Assembly: GCF_937871615.1 (NCBI RefSeq)
Contig: NZ_CALMPA010000012.1
Span: 1-64,000, forward strand
Direction: 5' to 3'
Source of the DNA: an uncultured Sphingomonas sp.
GTDB lineage: Bacteria; Pseudomonadota; Alphaproteobacteria; Sphingomonadales; Sphingomonadaceae
Length of the DNA stretch: 64,000 nucleotides
Part shown: in pieces, positions 61,724 to 64,000 of the stretch
Position numbering within the stretch: the first letter of the stretch is position 1
Layout of the letters: every line of letters begins with the position of its first letter
Program-made: the position numbers and the translations under genes
The notes under the pieces: generated by a model
What the model saw: the letters and a program-made list of their open reading frames with translations, nothing else
The model's database searches: none
What the model was told of the DNA's origin: nothing

Positions 61724-63031
61724 ATGGACTTCACGCTGACCGAGCGCGAAACATATTTCCGGGACCGGGTACGCGATTTCATCGACCAGCATATTCGCCC
61801 TCGGCAGGAAGAATATGAGCGCCAGCACCACGAGGGCGATCCGTGGAAGGTGCTACCCGTGATCGAGGAGGTGAAGGCCAAGGCCAAGGCCGCCGGGCTG
61901 TGGAATTTCTTCATGCCGCCGCATTCCGGGCAAACCCATGTCGACGACACGTTCGAATTCGAGGGCACGCAGCTTACCAACCTCGAATATGCGCTGTGCG
62001 CCGAGGAAATGGGCAAGATCGGCTGGGCGAGCGAATGCTTCAACTGCTCCGCGCCCGATACCGGCAACATGGAAGTGCTGCACCGCTACGGCACGCGTGA
62101 GCAGAAGGAGCAATGGCTCCGCCCGCTGATGAACGGCGAAATCCGCTCCGTATTCCTGATGACCGAGCCGGCGGTCGCTTCGTCCGATGCGACCAATATC
62201 GAAACGCGGATCGAGCGTGACGGCGATCATTACGTCATCAACGGGCGCAAATGGTGGTCTTCCGGGGTGGGCGATCCGCGCTGCAAGATCGGCATCCTGA
62301 TGGGCAAGACGAGCTTCGAAGGCTCGCGCCACCAGCAGCAGAGCCAGATCCTCGTTCCGATGGACACGCCGGGCGTGAAGGTCGAGCGGATGCTGTCGGT
62401 TTACGGCTACGATCATGCGCCGCACGGCCATGGCGAGGTGAGCTTCACCAACGTCCGCGTGCCGGTGGAAAATCTGCTGCTCGGCGAGGGCCGCGGATTC
62501 GAGATCGCGCAGGGGCGGCTCGGGCCGGGCCGCATCCACCATTGTATGCGCACGATCGGCGTGGCCGAGGTCGCGATCGAGAAGATGGCGAAGCGCCTCG
62601 TCAGTCGCATCGCGTTCGGCAAGCGATTGTCCGATCATAGCGTGTGGGAACAGCGCATCGCCCGCGCGCGCATCGACATCGAGATGACGCGGCTGCTGTG
62701 CCTCAAGGCAGCCGATCTGATGGACAAGGCCGGCAACAAATCCGCCAAGCTCGAGATCGCGATGATTAAGGTCTATGCGCCGAACATGGCGCTCCAGATC
62801 ATCGACGATGCGGTGCAGGCGCATGGCGGCGGTGGCGTGGCGGAGGATTACGGCCTTGCGCACGCCTGGGCCTCGATGCGCACGCTGCGGCTCGCCGATG
62901 GGCCGGACGAGGTTCACGCCCGCGCGATCGCTCGCGACGAATTCGGCAAATATGCCGATTGGAAGGCCGAGCGCCCGGCGCCCCGTCAGGGAAGCGACGT
63001 ATCGAGCGGGGATATCGGCGTTTCGCGCTGA
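61724..63031 (+). CDS. Acyl-CoA dehydrogenase, ACAD10/11-like
   Basis: 435 residues. It starts [20 protein letters not shown], with [18 protein letters not shown] in place of the SEPGAGSD motif and [29 protein letters not shown] for FAD and substrate contacts. [29 protein letters not shown] follows, and the end has [34 protein letters not shown]. The [12 protein letters not shown] and DGPDEVH blocks are those of the ACAD10/11 branch, which acts on longer or hydroxylated acyl chains. GGAGGG lies 7 nt before the ATG. Followed after 84 bp by an alcohol dehydrogenase, probably one transcript. Confidence 0.94.
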   Translation: MDFTLTERETYFRDRVRDFIDQHIRPRQEEYERQHHEGDPWKVLPVIEEVKAKAKAAGLWNFFMPPHSGQTHVDDTFEFEGTQLTNLEYALCAEEMGKIGWASECFNCSAPDTGNMEVLHRYGTREQKEQWLRPLMNGEIRSVFLMTEPAVASSDATNIETRIERDGDHYVINGRKWWSSGVGDPRCKIGILMGKTSFEGSRHQQQSQILVPMDTPGVKVERMLSVYGYDHAPHGHGEVSFTNVRVPVENLLLGEGRGFEIAQGRLGPGRIHHCMRTIGVAEVAIEKMAKRLVSRIAFGKRLSDHSVWEQRIARARIDIEMTRLLCLKAADLMDKAGNKSAKLEIAMIKVYAPNMALQIIDDAVQAHGGGGVAEDYGLAHAWASMRTLRLADGPDEVHARAIARDEFGKYADWKAERPAPRQGSDVSSGDIGVSR

Positions 63032-63115
63032 TATCCCCGGCGCGGGCCGGAGCATCGCAGCAGAAGTAATGCCGCCACCCTGCGGTCGCGGCAAGGATAT
63101 GGATAGGAGAGGCGC

Positions 63116-64000
63116 ATGAAGGCCGCCGTTTTGTTCGAAGCCAAGAAGCCGCTGGAAGTGACCGACGTGCTCGTCGCCAAACCGGCCGCGCACGAGGTGC
63201 TGATCCGCACGCTGGCGTGCGGCGTGTGCCGATCGGACCTGCATTTCGTCGACGGCGCCTATCCGCATCCGCTCCCGGCGATTCCCGGCCATGAAGCCGC
63301 CGGGATCGTCGAGGCGGTGGGCGATGAAGTGCGCACCGTGAAGCCGGGCGATCATGTCGTCACCTGCCTTTCCGCGTTCTGCGGGCATTGCGAGTTCTGC
63401 GTCACCGGGCGGATGTATCTTTGCCTTGGCGCCGATACGCGGCGCCCGGCCGGCGCGGAGCCGCGCCTGCGGCTCGCCAGCGGCGATCCGGTCAATCAGA
63501 TGCTCAATCTGTCGGCCTATGCCGAAATGATGCTGGTGCATGAACATGCCTGTGTCGCGATCGACCGCGATATGCCGCTCGATCGCGCCGCGCTGATCGG
63601 CTGCGCGGTGACGACCGGGGCGGGCGCGGTGTTCAACACGACGGATGTGTCTCCGGGCGAAACGGTGTGCGTCGTCGGTTGCGGCGGCATCGGGCTTGCG
63701 GCGGTCAACGCGGCGAAGATCGCCGGCGCGGGCAAGATCATCGCGCTCGATCCGGTGCCCGAAAAGCGCGCGATCGCGGAGAAGCTGGGCGCGACGCACA
63801 GCTATGATCCGATGGCGGAGAATGTCGTCGCCGAAGTGATCGAGGCCACGAAGGGCGGGGTCGATCACGCGATCGAGGCGGTCGGCAGGCCGCAATCGGC
63901 AGCAACCTCCGTGGCGGTGTTGCGGCGCGGCGGCACGGCGACCATCCTCGGCATGATGCCGCTCAGCGAGAAGGTGGGCCTCTCGGCGATGGATCTGCTT
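63116..64000 (+). CDS. Zinc-dependent alcohol dehydrogenase (3' end outside window)
   Basis: 295 codons visible. It begins MKAAVLFEAKKPLEVTDVLV. The catalytic zinc ligands are in CGVCRSDLHF and GHEAAGIVEAVG, and the structural zinc cysteines in CGHCEFCVTGRMYLC. The Rossmann motif is VCVVGCGGIGLAAV. It is a medium-chain dehydrogenase of the class III-like (Zn, NAD) group and oxidises an alcohol to an aldehyde. AGGAGAGG lies just before the ATG. The protein is cut at GMMPLSEKVGLSAMDLL by the window end. It follows an acyl-CoA dehydrogenase gene and fits the same catabolic region under TetR control. Confidence 0.93.
   Translation, partial: MKAAVLFEAKKPLEVTDVLVAKPAAHEVLIRTLACGVCRSDLHFVDGAYPHPLPAIPGHEAAGIVEAVGDEVRTVKPGDHVVTCLSAFCGHCEFCVTGRMYLCLGADTRRPAGAEPRLRLASGDPVNQMLNLSAYAEMMLVHEHACVAIDRDMPLDRAALIGCAVTTGAGAVFNTTDVSPGETVCVVGCGGIGLAAVNAAKIAGAGKIIALDPVPEKRAIAEKLGATHSYDPMAENVVAEVIEATKGGVDHAIEAVGRPQSAATSVAVLRRGGTATILGMMPLSEKVGLSAMDLL

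Overview
The window looks like chromosomal DNA of a sphingomonad (Alphaproteobacteria, Sphingomonas or a close relative). The evidence is the high-GC coding style, a PEPxxWA-CTERM protein, an alphaproteobacterial RNase E with a long acidic insertion, and protein sequences that read as sphingomonad. This placement comes from reading the proteins; no database search was run. Coding density is high. I see no tRNA, rRNA, CRISPR array, prophage or complete insertion sequence.

Layout. 1-7.5 kb: 5' part of smc, two tandem periplasmic DsbA-like proteins, dciA, then divergent mutY, a beta-lactamase-fold hydrolase and nudC in a start/stop-overlapped operon. 7.5-16 kb: saccharopine-dehydrogenase-like protein, an ABC exporter, phaZ, a DsbA/ABC ATPase/ABC permease operon (YadG/YadH type) and an M48 protease with TPRs. 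16-25 kb: rne, divergent from amiC, mrcA (PBP1A), prfB and a lipoprotein-type methyltransferase whose 3' end runs into convergent radC. 25-31 kb: thyA, a LysR regulator divergent from glcB, then an operator-like palindrome, a 41-residue membrane peptide gene and folA, followed by a PEP-CTERM protein. 31-49 kb: the ribosomal protein/RNA polymerase region, split into three blocks (rplK-rplA, rplJ-rplL, rpoB-rpoC) by unrelated genes: a TonB receptor, a lactate-monooxygenase-like flavoenzyme, an alpha-amino-acid ester hydrolase and a Pro-rich membrane protein. 49-64 kb: an accessory and catabolic region with a CAP-domain lipoprotein, acyl-CoA thioesterase, acyl-CoA ligase, SDR, an atypical methyltransferase, GST, MFS exporter, three acyl-CoA dehydrogenases, AraC and double-TetR regulators and a zinc alcohol dehydrogenase cut by the window end.

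The most unusual signals are non-coding. (1) A 149-bp long-hairpin element occurs twice, 34 kb apart, each time between convergent genes. Its terminal TAG triplets are the stop codons of all four flanking genes. (2) A ~100-bp element with 28-29-bp inverted arms occurs three times, always 8-19 bp downstream of the stop of a minus-strand gene. (3) A palindrome with 11-bp perfect arms, resembling BlaI/MecI-type operators, precedes the membrane micro-ORF and folA. (4) Each block of the split ribosomal/RNA polymerase region has its own candidate promoter, and rplJ has an L10-type leader.
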